A DNA stretch of 64,000 nucleotides, taken from NCBI RefSeq assembly GCF_016775155.1, contig NZ_JAEUGD010000067.1:89960-153959 (forward strand). Direction: 5' to 3'. Both the position numbers and the translations under genes were made by a program. Of the stretch, positions 28,501 to 38,300 are shown one piece after another; position 1 is the stretch's first letter, and each line of letters opens with the position of its first letter. The notes under the pieces were generated by a model. That model searched no databases and was not told the origin of the DNA. It was given only the letters and a program-made list of their open reading frames with translations. This DNA comes from Fulvivirga marina (GTDB lineage: Bacteria; Bacteroidota; Bacteroidia; Cytophagales; Cyclobacteriaceae).

Positions 28501-29515
28501 GGGGGAGGTGATCAAAGTACGGAGAGAAGTAACTGGAGATGACAATAATTTGACCATCCGCTGGGATGCTGCTCCCGGTTCGAATACCGCATTAGGTGCA
28601 GGTCCGACTCTACCTAACACACACCTTGAAAATTTCATCAACGCACTTTTAGCAACCGGAACCACCAACACCGGCGCACTGGCTTATACCGAATTGATGA
28701 ATGCCATCGACTCTACCTTGTGGCTAAATAACCAGATACGGGAAGGAAATAACCTTTCCATACTGCTAGGTAAACCACTTGCTGTGGTAAGAGCTGAAGT
28801 TGAATTGACCCTGTCAGGTGACCCTTCCTACAACCAGGGATGGTATCAGACCGGTGAATATTATGATGACCAGGGCACTTACAAACCACAGGACCCTCCA
28901 TTTGTCGCTGTAAAATTTAACGTTCGCATTGGTGACAGCCTCATGAAAAAGAATGGTGTCATGGGCTATTTCGTCAACGATGACTACACCAAGTTTTATA
29001 AGGTATATGGATCAACGGGCCAGACCCTGGAGTTACAACGGCTACTTAAAACGGGAGGCGCTTCACTAACCCTGGATCAGGTAAAGTCGGCTTTAGCCAA
29101 AGGGCCTGCCCCTTCCTCCGGCTATGTGATCACTGATCACCTGGTATCGCTGGCAGCCAATCAGGGGCCTGTAAAACTTACCGTGATCATGGACCCAACA
29201 GGAGACATGCCCATCATACCCGGAAGCCTGCCAGGAAGTAGCATTTCACTTCCCAATGGTCCGGTGACAGCGGCGATTGAAAACCTTTCGGCCACCTTCC
29301 GAACAGGTCCGTTACTTCTGGATCTGGGTCAGATAAGAATGCCTACTCCAGCCGAAGTCCGGGGTGATTGGGCCTGGGTAGCCAGAAAAGATGTTACCGA
29401 ATGGCAACCAGATGTGAGCGTAACACAGCAAACCGCTCAGGCCGCCCTGACACCTCAACCTTTAAGTTTAATAGAAGGATGGCTGAGCCTTTCCAACTTC
29501 AATAAAAACAATTAG
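25544..29515 (+). CDS. 1323-residue protein of the giant-protein operon, unknown function
   Basis: It begins two bases after the previous stop. The N-terminus is rich in Pro and aromatic residues (WPGPSLLIPIPTDVLLIGQG, then GAHLMWTLPNSLRQG and FPLVPNRWLITRFGYSS). Residues about 445-560 contain a probable coiled coil (many Gln, Leu, Asn, and LEQ/LNEL-like heptads). The C-terminal part is again beta-rich. I do not recognise a domain with certainty. No signal peptide or membrane segment is seen. Its size and place beside the DUF6603 protein suggest that both belong to one large assembly. Confidence 0.75.
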   Translation: MSKKSPVWPGPSLLIPIPTDVLLIGQGDVNAQSTWANLKNDYYGLWMFGSTAQPAPFSKGSCPPVGAHLMWTLPNSLRQGKQQTTEGAPVDFPLVPNRWLITRFGYSSAGEAPGSTPTIVQSDILIDAGGNIQNVNQYPYYEDTNLGVRQIGTNVPLDQFTGENSGSAEVKAVGPGDITWAVSYDNVQNVFALHDELPDETQTYTYSIIGWYADPQSDPLYNFPTDSDKNWLSFLENQFKWTSEDVEQAVADWQAWQKQYGLTGTWDPSALNLPDQAKAMIEAWHNWQQQNGITTETPDLPTQALYHSMVATVQWKGQNKSYGTGAPIGSDGKPKLPTLSVANTPEEAISTYMATKASQVPGSGITKADIPNLAIALEAFQRDLLFDLQTDPEWAQSMIHDAKFDKKYHGQEWIVVRSDGSSATPPLSDNPRQGQQSIPLNTAQTQALTQLNTEQASLNELGWTITTQQLELYALAMKKEYLEYNRSSIDPNDLATLTEKVNNSIKAVSSSLTQNQDQQTTLQNTIKTSSETLQTDLGSEYILKAVDLEPVASPSDPVVLISGGELDMKLLPPEVNGESQLLPTRFTGQAITAIMVTYSPIQQDPISITWEDLLGKITLASWNAFPKEVQSLWLESLLLDTSNAQLIASIYFEKAGKSPQNNQLEELTEKIQTQQTSCWTDFETQPPTEALTAACGFEGLLPDPVGVAFRPDKNPWTPIFMDWKIKWFPSSSEVTDALEDWQLEELDYSWQGSTLKSPSPEIVFQGRSVLNQKTTQNIQTKFTTFKNDPNFKNLPKNTIQNLQWVANNISYMDLVTQSMAGFTLQLNTVLNTMKNQPLDTNIQNLLTGNSYYDPVSGATNTQNAGPFFPIRSGHFQVLDLWLVDSYGQILPGKSNLLGPDDPIENIVWSPDMTTSSPNYNGSDASRFGQLPPRISQDTVMTPRFLQSDNDQIFTNSSDSTSPICGWVMVNYLDDALMVFDASGHNQGEVIKVRREVTGDDNNLTIRWDAAPGSNTALGAGPTLPNTHLENFINALLATGTTNTGALAYTELMNAIDSTLWLNNQIREGNNLSILLGKPLAVVRAEVELTLSGDPSYNQGWYQTGEYYDDQGTYKPQDPPFVAVKFNVRIGDSLMKKNGVMGYFVNDDYTKFYKVYGSTGQTLELQRLLKTGGASLTLDQVKSALAKGPAPSSGYVITDHLVSLAANQGPVKLTVIMDPTGDMPIIPGSLPGSSISLPNGPVTAAIENLSATFRTGPLLLDLGQIRMPTPAEVRGDWAWVARKDVTEWQPDVSVTQQTAQAALTPQPLSLIEGWLSLSNFNKNN

Positions 29516-29538
29516 GACCACCATTAGCAAACAGAACC

Positions 29539-30948
29539 ATGAGCACACTACTAGACTACTCCTTTCTACCCAACGCTGTATTCGTTAACTCGAAAGACAG
29601 CCTAAAGCTAGTTGCACAAAACCCAATTTCAAGCAAGTCTATACCCTTTAAGGCAGGTCGTGGAGGAGACACGATCAATATTTCTTTTCCAAGTGACCTG
29701 GTCACCAATTTAGACTTCGGTACAGGTGAAGTTACTACTCCATTCACCTGCAATAAAGTGGGTGATAATTTTGTCATTACGGCTACGGAAGATACTACCC
29801 TGGACCCTGGGGAAACTGTTGAAGTTATGTTCAACGACGTTCCTATCACTGCCTCTACCGGTACGGCTTCTGTCGTTATCAATGAATACATTGATTTAAA
29901 TTCAGGCAAAACATCAGTGCCCGTTAGCAAAAAGGCGCAAGAGCTAGGCGTAATTGTTTGGCTGGATCCTCTTATCGTTGGGTTAGATCATACATCCAAC
30001 CTTCAATTTAAGAGCGCTGCCAGTACCAAAGTAGTTATATCGGGCTACCCTGACGGAAAAGGTGAAAAATCATTTGAAACACCTCCCTATTCAGGTAGTG
30101 ACGCTGTTGGCATAGGTTCAGATACAAATGCTCAAAGAACTTATGTAGCTACTGCCTGGGCAAACGGTAATCAATCTCCTCCAGAATCAATTACACTAAC
30201 ACAGGTCCCTCCATTGATCACTATTTTCAGCCCAACTGAAAACCAATCGGTTAACCCTGGAGAAGAGATCACGCTCACCTGGAAAACTATGTACGAAAGC
30301 AGCAATGAAATGAAGTGGTTACAATCCAGAAAAATCAATGCGCGCTCACCTTTTACATCCACGCCGGGGACCGAGCTTACAGATATATATAATATGGGAA
30401 ACCGCAACGCTCAATTAATGCCTGATACAGTAACCTATTCTTTCCATGTCAATGGATTTAAAACTCCTGCAAAACACGACTTTGTATTCAAGGTAAACCC
30501 TGTCCAGCTATTATACATCAAATACAAAAACGATGACCTTACAGAAATTGCCTTTAAAATGGATCCTATTCACTGGAAGGCTGCCGATCCTAATTATGGA
30601 AACAACTCCCTGACTTTAACCATCCACCAGCCAGGGTACAAGCAGGATATATTTTACCTAGACACCGAAGACACCACACACCCTATGATCCAATATTTTG
30701 AAGTAGTGGATGGGAACCTGTCATGGATCACTGCCAACCTAAAGTCACTTACTTTGGACCCGGGAGGCACTTCCATTGATGAAGGCAAAATAAAAAAGGG
30801 TACCAGCCCGATCCCTAAAGATGCCCAATCAGTGACCTTAACCGGGGTGGGCAATAATGGTCAATCTATAAGGAGCGTTCTGGAAATCCCACCGAGTGCA
30901 GTGGACAAAAAAACCGAATCGAAGAAAGAAACTGTAAAAGAAGCCTAA
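29539..30948 (+). CDS. 469-residue Ig-like beta-sandwich protein, last gene of the giant-protein operon
   Basis: It lies 23 bases after the 1323-residue gene. The middle holds an Ig-like or bacterial-surface-domain pattern (ITIFSPTENQSVNPGEEITL, then LTWKTM) near residues 225-255, with other beta-strand-like segments on either side. The C-terminus is Lys/Glu rich. There is no signal peptide. It closes the run of closely spaced genes; a 215-base gap without clear features separates it from the FAAL-PKS gene, which could still share the transcript. No enzymatic motif is seen. Confidence 0.7.
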   Translation: MSTLLDYSFLPNAVFVNSKDSLKLVAQNPISSKSIPFKAGRGGDTINISFPSDLVTNLDFGTGEVTTPFTCNKVGDNFVITATEDTTLDPGETVEVMFNDVPITASTGTASVVINEYIDLNSGKTSVPVSKKAQELGVIVWLDPLIVGLDHTSNLQFKSAASTKVVISGYPDGKGEKSFETPPYSGSDAVGIGSDTNAQRTYVATAWANGNQSPPESITLTQVPPLITIFSPTENQSVNPGEEITLTWKTMYESSNEMKWLQSRKINARSPFTSTPGTELTDIYNMGNRNAQLMPDTVTYSFHVNGFKTPAKHDFVFKVNPVQLLYIKYKNDDLTEIAFKMDPIHWKAADPNYGNNSLTLTIHQPGYKQDIFYLDTEDTTHPMIQYFEVVDGNLSWITANLKSLTLDPGGTSIDEGKIKKGTSPIPKDAQSVTLTGVGNNGQSIRSVLEIPPSAVDKKTESKKETVKEA

Positions 30949-31163
30949 AACGTTGGGAGCAAACAAAAACAATAGGCAAATAGAAAAGGGCTGAATACTT
31001 AGTCGTGAGTATTGAGTGAAAGGGCGTACCCGGATCTCAATGCTAAAATCATATGCACATGAGATGAACATAAATTTCAAGCACCCTGAAATTATACCAC
31101 GCTGAGGGTGAATAAAGTTTATCGCAAGTTCCATGTGACTTATGAAAACCAAACATTATACAC

Positions 31164-34100
31164 ATGAAAGAAAAAAATAAGAAAAGAAGACTTGTTCAGG
31201 ATATGGTATTGCATTTTCCTGAGAAGCAAGCAGAAGAACAAGTCCTTTTATTTTTAAACGAGCAAGCTACAGAAACTCAAAACTTCACTTTCCAGGATCT
31301 AAAAGAAAAATGCATCCATATTGCACAGCATCTGGTCAATCAAACCACCAAAGGTGAAGTAATTTTATTACCTATAGAAGACCAAGCATATTTCGTTATC
31401 GGTTTTTTTGGGTGCATACTGGCAGGGTGCGTTCCTGCCCCTCTCCCTCCCATCCGTCATAAACGAGACCAAACTGGTATGGATCGGATACAAAGTATCC
31501 TACAATCAGGAAACGCTTCTACAATACTGGTTTCTGACAGCCAAAAATCTATTTTCGAGACTTTGCACCATGAAATCACTTCACCAGTAAAGGTACTTTC
31601 GTTGGAGCCTATGTATAAACAGTCTCCAAACAAGTTGACATTACCTGATGCTTCTCCAGACGACCTGGCCTACATCCAATATACGTCAGGCTCAACAAGT
31701 AGCCCTAAGGGGGTAATGCTCACGCACCGGCAAGTGCTGCAAAACCTAGCTAAGATGTACCGGGTCTTTCAGCGCCAGGAAAGGGTAAGGGTAGTTGGGT
31801 GGCTGCCGTTCCACCACGACATGGGGCTGGTAGGGCACCTGTTCACTGTACTTTATGAATCCGGTTTTGGGGTTTTTCTCCCGCCTGCATCCTTCCTATC
31901 ATCTCCTGAGCGTTGGTTCCAGGCCATACACGATTACCAGGGCACCGCAGCGGCTGCACCTACTTTTGCCTTAGAAATGTCCGTCCGAAAAGTTGCAATT
32001 TCAAAAGCCTGGGACCTGAGTTGTTTTAAGCATTTGTATGTAGGTTCTGAAACAGTACCCTATGACATTCTACAGAACTTCACTGAAAAATTTGCCATCA
32101 CAGGTTTTGGAGCCAATTCTATCCGTCCTGTTTATGGTCTGGCAGAAGCTACTCTGCTGGTTGCCGGAGGTGGTAAAGGCTTACATGATCTCAGCAATCA
32201 CTTTATTAACAGGCCGGTTGGTTCTTTTCAAAGAAACTTAACACCCTATAAAATAGATCAGGAAAGCGGGACCATATACATACAAGATACGGAAAGCGGC
32301 AACGTGCTTCCTGACAGACACGAAGGGGAGATTATCATCCAGGCCCCTTATAATTCCATCGGATATCTGGAAAGTGAGCCACATGACACTTCCTGTAATC
32401 ACGAAAGGATAATCGCCACCGGAGACCTGGGTTTTATTCAGAACGGGTTTCTTTATATCACCGGAAGAAAAAAAGAAATTGTAATCGTTAGAGGTGCTAA
32501 CTACAGTGCAGAAGACCTCGAATATGCTGTCCGACACAATCAGGACTTGTTACAAAGCAACGATCTTACTGCATGTGTAGCTCAAATCGGACCAGGCCGG
32601 GAACGGTTGCTGGTGTTTCAGGAAACACACCGGCATACGCCACCCAACCTCTATCACAAGATTACCGAAGGCATTCAAGCCAATCTAACGGAGAGCTATG
32701 GCATAACAGCGGATGCCATTCACCTGATCGCCAGGGGAACGCTTCCCAAAACTTCTAATCACAAGATATCCAGGCAAAAATGTTTAAAACTCCATCTGGC
32801 TGGGGAATTACAAGTCCTGCATTCCACAGAAAACACCACTCCTTTGCCTCAAACATCGCCAAATGAGGATCCGGTAGTAGTTGTGGGAATGGCTTGCCGG
32901 TTCCCGGGAGGAGCAGACAGTCCTGAGCAGTTTTGGGAGCAGCTGGTACAGGGCGTAGATGGCATCTCTGAAATACCTAAAAGCAGATGGGATAACGACA
33001 TTTTCTATGACCGAAAAGCAGCAACGCCCGGACGGATGAATACCAAGTGGTCCGGACTGACAGATCATATTGACCAGTTTGACCCGGGTCTTTTTGGTAT
33101 TTCGCCCTACGAAGCCCCTGAAATTGACCCTCAGCAACGGATGCTGCTGGAAATTTCATGGAGGTTGCTGGAAAATACGGGATGGAAAAAGGAAGACCTG
33201 CAAAATTCTAACACGGGGGTATTTGTCGGGATAGCCAACAATGACTACCTGTACATGAAAATAAAGCTTACCCCTGATATGAATGGCTTCAATGCCTATT
33301 CTGGCCTAGGCAACTCAAACAGTGTAGCTGCCAACAGGCTATCCTACTTTTATGATCTGAAAGGCCCCAGCCTGGCGGTAGATACTGCTTGCTCTTCATC
33401 ACTCACCGCTTTTCATTTGGGTGTTCAAGCCATTCTCAGAGGCGATTGTTCCCAAGCTATTGTTGGCGGGGTAAATGCTATTCTTTCTCCCGGCACCACC
33501 ATCACACTCTCACAGTTTGGCATGATGTCGCCAGAAGGCAGATGCAAAACATTTGATTCCGAAGCAGACGGATATGTTCGTTCAGAGGGCTGCGGACTGG
33601 TCATGCTTAAAAGGCAATCTGAAGCCCTGAAGGACGGAGATCACATACTAGCGGTTGTCAAAGGTTCTTCCATAGGTCAGGACGGGCATAGCCTGGGCAT
33701 CACCTACCCTAATGGTGCCGCACAGCACAAGCTCATAACACGTACATTAAGTGAAGCAGGCCTCGAAGGTAAACAGATCAATTACCTGGAGGCCCATGGT
33801 ACCGGAACACCTACAGGTGACCCTGTAGAACTGGAACAGTTAGGGCTTTTGTATGGAGACCCTGCCAAGGACAAATGTTACGTAGGATCAGTAAAAGCCA
33901 ATATTGGCCATCTGGAAACGGCTGCAGGCATAGCCAGTGTCATCAAGGTATTGCTCATGTTACAACATCAGCAAATTCCACCTCAAATTCATGTCAAAAA
34001 ACTGAACCCACGTATTCACCTGGAAAACACACGACTGGAGATTCCCGTCCAGTCCCGGAAATGGAACCCGAATGAAAAAAGATGCAGTGCCATAAGTTCT

Positions 34101-37100
34101 TTTGGTTTCGGAGGATCTCTGGCTCATGTCATTTTAGAGGAAGCGGAGGCACCCCAACACAACCTGGATACCTCTAAGACGCGCGATGTATCATTAGAAA
34201 AATCAGTCCACCTGCCATTCCCTATTTCAGCCCACACCTCTCAAGGGTTGATACAACAAGCTCAGCATTGGGTGGAATGGCTGGAGACAAACCCTGGTAT
34301 ATCCTTATCTGACCTGATATACACCCAGGCTATATGCAGGTCGCACCTGAAATACAGACAATGCTTCTTATCACAGGATAAAGCGGAGATCAAGAACCAG
34401 CTTGAAAGATTTATTCGAATCGCTGATCCGGCAAGCATGCAACCAGCCAAGGATCATAAAATATGTTTTCTATTTACCGGTCAGGGTGAGCAATTCTTGC
34501 ATATGGGCAAAGAATTTTACACGCAGATGCCTATTTTCAGAGCTGCTTTCGACCGATGTGCCCAAGTCACCGAGGACTTGGGGCTGCCCATGTCGTTACA
34601 ACAGATCGCATTCGAAAAGCTGGAATATGAAGCCTGGCAGGATAAGTACCAGCAGGCTATTCTTTTTGCCATTCAATACGCGCTGGGAACACTTTGGCAA
34701 GAGTGCGGGGTTATTCCACATATCCTGCTGGGTTATAGTTTGGGGGAATATGCAGCCGCATGCCTCGCAGGGTGCTTTGAACCGGAAACTGGTATGAAGA
34801 TTCTCCTGAAACGATCCGAATTGGTTTACAACCTTCCTGATAAAGGAAAGATGGTCACCCTTTTTGCTAGTCCTGAAGAGGTTGAAAAGATTTTGAATAC
34901 GGAAAAAGCACAAATAGCTGTAATCAACAGCCCTGGAAAAACTGTTATCTCTGGTGAATCTGCAGAAGTGGATCGGTTAATGGAGCATTTCACTAACCAG
35001 GGTGTTGAAGTCCACCCTCTGCAGGTGAACATGGCATTCCACAGCCATCTCCTGGATGCTATTCTAGAACCCTTCCTGAAATATATCGAACAATTCACTT
35101 TTGTCCGCCCGGTGAAGCGGTGGATTTCTGCTACAACAGGCAAAGCCATGAGCGAGGCACCTCATGCTGATCATTGGGTAAAACATTTACGTCATACCGT
35201 CCAATTTTCTTCGGCAGCAGCCCTTTTAGACCAGGAAGACATCCGTCACTTCCTGGAAGTTGGCTCTGGCTCAGGTACCCTGGTAGCAGTTAGAGAATGC
35301 CTGAATCGATCAGATCTGGTATTGCTAAGATCATTAAGCTCCCCTAAAGGTAGTCGTTCAGAGTCCTATCACTTTTTTGATTCCGTGGGAAAACTTTATC
35401 AGGAGGGCTGGTCTGTTCATTGGCAAACTTTGCTTCATGGCAAAAAGCACCCTGAAATGATTCCTGGGATAGTGTTTAACCATCAGTCTTATTGGGTAAA
35501 AGGGCTGGAAGCCGAAAATATCTCTGCATTTGCTGGTCCCATATACAACCCTAATTACAAACCGGCGGCTGTAAATGAGCCAGCGCCAGACACCGCCCCG
35601 ACCATTCATTATGATCTCAATTGGGTCAAAAAAGGAAAACTGGCCCAGCCTGATGAAATTGAAGATATAAGAACCAACATTTCCTGGATTATTCTGGGTG
35701 AAGATACTCCTGCATTACAGGCATTATTGGATGGGATCAGAAAAAGAGGGCACCAGGTATTTTGGATAGGCATGGAAACAAAGCATGCCCATAAGCCTGA
35801 TGCGGTGCTTTCCTATGGCATGGATATGGCAGCTACTTTTAATGTACTCAATAGAATAGTAACCAGTGAAAGCCGGGCCAATGTAGATGCCTGGAAGGTG
35901 GTTTTCTACCCCAAAAGCTTCTCCCGCACAGGCATGTTGCTGGATACGGATGACCTTAAACTGGCTACGCAAAAGAGTCTAGGTGTTTTTATTCCATTTC
36001 TTAAAGCCCTCAGGCGGGTTGTCATTACCCCTCCAGTATGGGTAGTTACTGAGGGAACGCAACAGGTGACCCCGGAAGAAGCGGTCTCTCTCAACCTCAC
36101 TGCTGCACCACTCTGGGGTTTTGCCAAAACACTATACCTGGAACATCCCGAGTGGCGCGGCGGGATGATTGACCTTGAGCCAAAGGTCAACCCCGAAGAA
36201 AAAGCCACTCAAATTATGAGTAAAGTTCTTCAAACTCAAAACGAGAATTGCATTGTCATCAGGCAGGGAAATCAATATGTAGAACAATTAGTACCGACTA
36301 ATCCGACACTTCAAGAGTCCATAACCTTCCGCAATGACGGAGCTTTCATCATTACCGGGGGGCTGGGTGGCTTAGGTTTGGAAACTGCCTCCTGGGTTGT
36401 TAATAAAGGTGCTCGGCATGTGATTTTAATTAGTCGCAGAAGCCTACCTCCCAGAACAGACTGGGTATCAATGCCATCCGATCATGGCCAATACGAAGTA
36501 GTGCAACAATTACTATCGCTGGAAGAGCAAGGCGCTACGGTAGAGGTAGCCAGCCTGGATATTCGCGATATCCCTAAACTGGAAGCGCTATTCTCTTCTC
36601 TTGAAGATCGTGACATACCTGTTCGCGGCATCCTGCATGCAGCCGGAGTCAACTGGTTTGCCAAAATCATGGAACTGAATGAATCGGAATTTTTTGATAC
36701 TCTTGACATCAAAGTGGCCGGTACGTGGGCACTTCACCAGCTAAGCAAGCCGCATGATCTGGATTGCTTTATCTTATACTCTTCCGTTTCAGCCTTGTGG
36801 GGATCAGTCAACCTCAGCCATTATACTGCGGCAAATTTCTTTATGGATGCTGTGAGCCAATACCGCTTTGGAGCAGGTCAAAAGAGCCTTTGCATTGATT
36901 GGGGGCCGTGGGACCAGGTAGGCATGAGCGCCAAACCAGAAGAAAGGGAGGTGCTGGACAAAATGGGCTTTACGCTGATGCCCCCTCAGGAAGCGCTGAG
37001 TGCGATGGAATTACAGCTTGGCTCCGGCCAGCCTTTATCCCTGATCAGCAAAATCAATTGGGAAAAATACCGATCGTTCATTGATTTCACCTTGCAACCT

Positions 37101-38300
37101 TCTTTATTTGAACAGGTTGCCCAAACATCAATAAGCTCTGCCTCAGGGGTCTCTCCTGGTCACCTGGATCATATGCTGAGTGCTTCTCCGGAAAAGGCCC
37201 GGGAGCTGATTGAAGAGGTAGTCCGTACGGAACTAAGGTCAGTTATGCTGATCGAATCAATAGATGATATACCTGATGACAAACGATTCAACTTTCTGGG
37301 TATGGATTCCCTCATGGCCATTTTGCTGGCCACCAAGTTGGAACAGTATTTCCAGGTCAAGTTACCCAACACCCTGGCTTACAACTACCCGCACATTAAA
37401 GCGGTTTCCGACCACTTGTTTGAACTGGTCTATAAACCTCAGCAAACAGAAGAAATCATGGTAGAAGAGCCCATTCAGAAAGAGGCACCTGTAACCCATG
37501 AAGACATTGAAGATGTTCCCCCGGGCGATTGGTTTAAGGTACTCAAAGCATCGGAGGGCAAAACGGCGATTACGCTCTATTGCTTCCCTTACGCAGGCTC
37601 CGGACCTCTGGCCTTTCAGTCCTGGGTCAATACGATTCACCCAGACATTACACTGATCGGCATCCAGTCTCCTGGCAGAGATGATCGGACGGGAGAAAAG
37701 CCATGCAAGTCTATGGATCAATTGGTCTCAGGTCTTGTCGAAGCCTTTGAACCACCGGAAGGACCTTATGCATTCTTTGGACATAGCCTGGGCGCCTTAA
37801 CGGCTTATGAATGCTATGTAGGACTCCAAAAAGCAGGCAAACGTACCCCTGATCATCTGTTCCTGTCTGGAAGCAATGCGCCGGGAACACGGAAGGGAAA
37901 ACCGATCCATGAATTGCCTCAGACTGAGTTTATAGATGCTGTCATGGAGAAATACGAAGGCACCACTCATGACCGGGAGCGGCGTCTGGCATTGGAAAGA
38001 ACCACAGAGCTTTTAAGGGCTGATATTCAGATATTGGAAACTTACCAGCCTGGTAATGAAGCTGTATCTGCTCCGTTGATGGTCATTGTGGGTGAATCTG
38101 ATCCTCTGATGTCTCCTGAAAAAGTCCGGGAATGGGCACTTTTCTCACTTAAAGATTTCAAAATCTCATACATACCGGGAGAACATGACCTGGTCAATGA
38201 ACAGCATGCTGTTTTGGTGGGTCTGATAGAGGGACAACTGAGTAATTATTGGTCTGACGAAATTGAAATAGTTTTAAATGAATTCTCAAATGTACATTGA
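31164..38300 (+). CDS. FAAL-type iterative or single-module PKS: FAAL-KS-AT-KR-ACP-TE
   Basis: The protein has 2378 residues. FAAL (fatty acyl-AMP ligase) spans about 1-560: YTSGSTSSPKGVMLTH at about 170 and WLPFHHDMGLVGHL. The KS spans about 568-990 with C743 in DTACSSS, EAHGTGT and NIGHLE. The AT spans about 1099-1395, S1192 in GYSLGEYAA; AFHSH near 1290 suggests malonyl-CoA. The KR begins about 1480 with GGLGGLG at 1732 and HYTAANF near 1886, and lacks the LDD motif of B-type KRs. The ACP has S2049 (GMDSL) and the TE has S2208 (GHSLG). Predicted chemistry: activate a fatty acid, extend by one malonyl unit, reduce to a beta-hydroxy acid and release it. Oddly, no carrier domain lies between FAAL and KS. 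The last 23 bases overlap the hydroxylase gene. Confidence 0.93.
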   Translation: MKEKNKKRRLVQDMVLHFPEKQAEEQVLLFLNEQATETQNFTFQDLKEKCIHIAQHLVNQTTKGEVILLPIEDQAYFVIGFFGCILAGCVPAPLPPIRHKRDQTGMDRIQSILQSGNASTILVSDSQKSIFETLHHEITSPVKVLSLEPMYKQSPNKLTLPDASPDDLAYIQYTSGSTSSPKGVMLTHRQVLQNLAKMYRVFQRQERVRVVGWLPFHHDMGLVGHLFTVLYESGFGVFLPPASFLSSPERWFQAIHDYQGTAAAAPTFALEMSVRKVAISKAWDLSCFKHLYVGSETVPYDILQNFTEKFAITGFGANSIRPVYGLAEATLLVAGGGKGLHDLSNHFINRPVGSFQRNLTPYKIDQESGTIYIQDTESGNVLPDRHEGEIIIQAPYNSIGYLESEPHDTSCNHERIIATGDLGFIQNGFLYITGRKKEIVIVRGANYSAEDLEYAVRHNQDLLQSNDLTACVAQIGPGRERLLVFQETHRHTPPNLYHKITEGIQANLTESYGITADAIHLIARGTLPKTSNHKISRQKCLKLHLAGELQVLHSTENTTPLPQTSPNEDPVVVVGMACRFPGGADSPEQFWEQLVQGVDGISEIPKSRWDNDIFYDRKAATPGRMNTKWSGLTDHIDQFDPGLFGISPYEAPEIDPQQRMLLEISWRLLENTGWKKEDLQNSNTGVFVGIANNDYLYMKIKLTPDMNGFNAYSGLGNSNSVAANRLSYFYDLKGPSLAVDTACSSSLTAFHLGVQAILRGDCSQAIVGGVNAILSPGTTITLSQFGMMSPEGRCKTFDSEADGYVRSEGCGLVMLKRQSEALKDGDHILAVVKGSSIGQDGHSLGITYPNGAAQHKLITRTLSEAGLEGKQINYLEAHGTGTPTGDPVELEQLGLLYGDPAKDKCYVGSVKANIGHLETAAGIASVIKVLLMLQHQQIPPQIHVKKLNPRIHLENTRLEIPVQSRKWNPNEKRCSAISSFGFGGSLAHVILEEAEAPQHNLDTSKTRDVSLEKSVHLPFPISAHTSQGLIQQAQHWVEWLETNPGISLSDLIYTQAICRSHLKYRQCFLSQDKAEIKNQLERFIRIADPASMQPAKDHKICFLFTGQGEQFLHMGKEFYTQMPIFRAAFDRCAQVTEDLGLPMSLQQIAFEKLEYEAWQDKYQQAILFAIQYALGTLWQECGVIPHILLGYSLGEYAAACLAGCFEPETGMKILLKRSELVYNLPDKGKMVTLFASPEEVEKILNTEKAQIAVINSPGKTVISGESAEVDRLMEHFTNQGVEVHPLQVNMAFHSHLLDAILEPFLKYIEQFTFVRPVKRWISATTGKAMSEAPHADHWVKHLRHTVQFSSAAALLDQEDIRHFLEVGSGSGTLVAVRECLNRSDLVLLRSLSSPKGSRSESYHFFDSVGKLYQEGWSVHWQTLLHGKKHPEMIPGIVFNHQSYWVKGLEAENISAFAGPIYNPNYKPAAVNEPAPDTAPTIHYDLNWVKKGKLAQPDEIEDIRTNISWIILGEDTPALQALLDGIRKRGHQVFWIGMETKHAHKPDAVLSYGMDMAATFNVLNRIVTSESRANVDAWKVVFYPKSFSRTGMLLDTDDLKLATQKSLGVFIPFLKALRRVVITPPVWVVTEGTQQVTPEEAVSLNLTAAPLWGFAKTLYLEHPEWRGGMIDLEPKVNPEEKATQIMSKVLQTQNENCIVIRQGNQYVEQLVPTNPTLQESITFRNDGAFIITGGLGGLGLETASWVVNKGARHVILISRRSLPPRTDWVSMPSDHGQYEVVQQLLSLEEQGATVEVASLDIRDIPKLEALFSSLEDRDIPVRGILHAAGVNWFAKIMELNESEFFDTLDIKVAGTWALHQLSKPHDLDCFILYSSVSALWGSVNLSHYTAANFFMDAVSQYRFGAGQKSLCIDWGPWDQVGMSAKPEEREVLDKMGFTLMPPQEALSAMELQLGSGQPLSLISKINWEKYRSFIDFTLQPSLFEQVAQTSISSASGVSPGHLDHMLSASPEKARELIEEVVRTELRSVMLIESIDDIPDDKRFNFLGMDSLMAILLATKLEQYFQVKLPNTLAYNYPHIKAVSDHLFELVYKPQQTEEIMVEEPIQKEAPVTHEDIEDVPPGDWFKVLKASEGKTAITLYCFPYAGSGPLAFQSWVNTIHPDITLIGIQSPGRDDRTGEKPCKSMDQLVSGLVEAFEPPEGPYAFFGHSLGALTAYECYVGLQKAGKRTPDHLFLSGSNAPGTRKGKPIHELPQTEFIDAVMEKYEGTTHDRERRLALERTTELLRADIQILETYQPGNEAVSAPLMVIVGESDPLMSPEKVREWALFSLKDFKISYIPGEHDLVNEQHAVLVGLIEGQLSNYWSDEIEIVLNEFSNVH

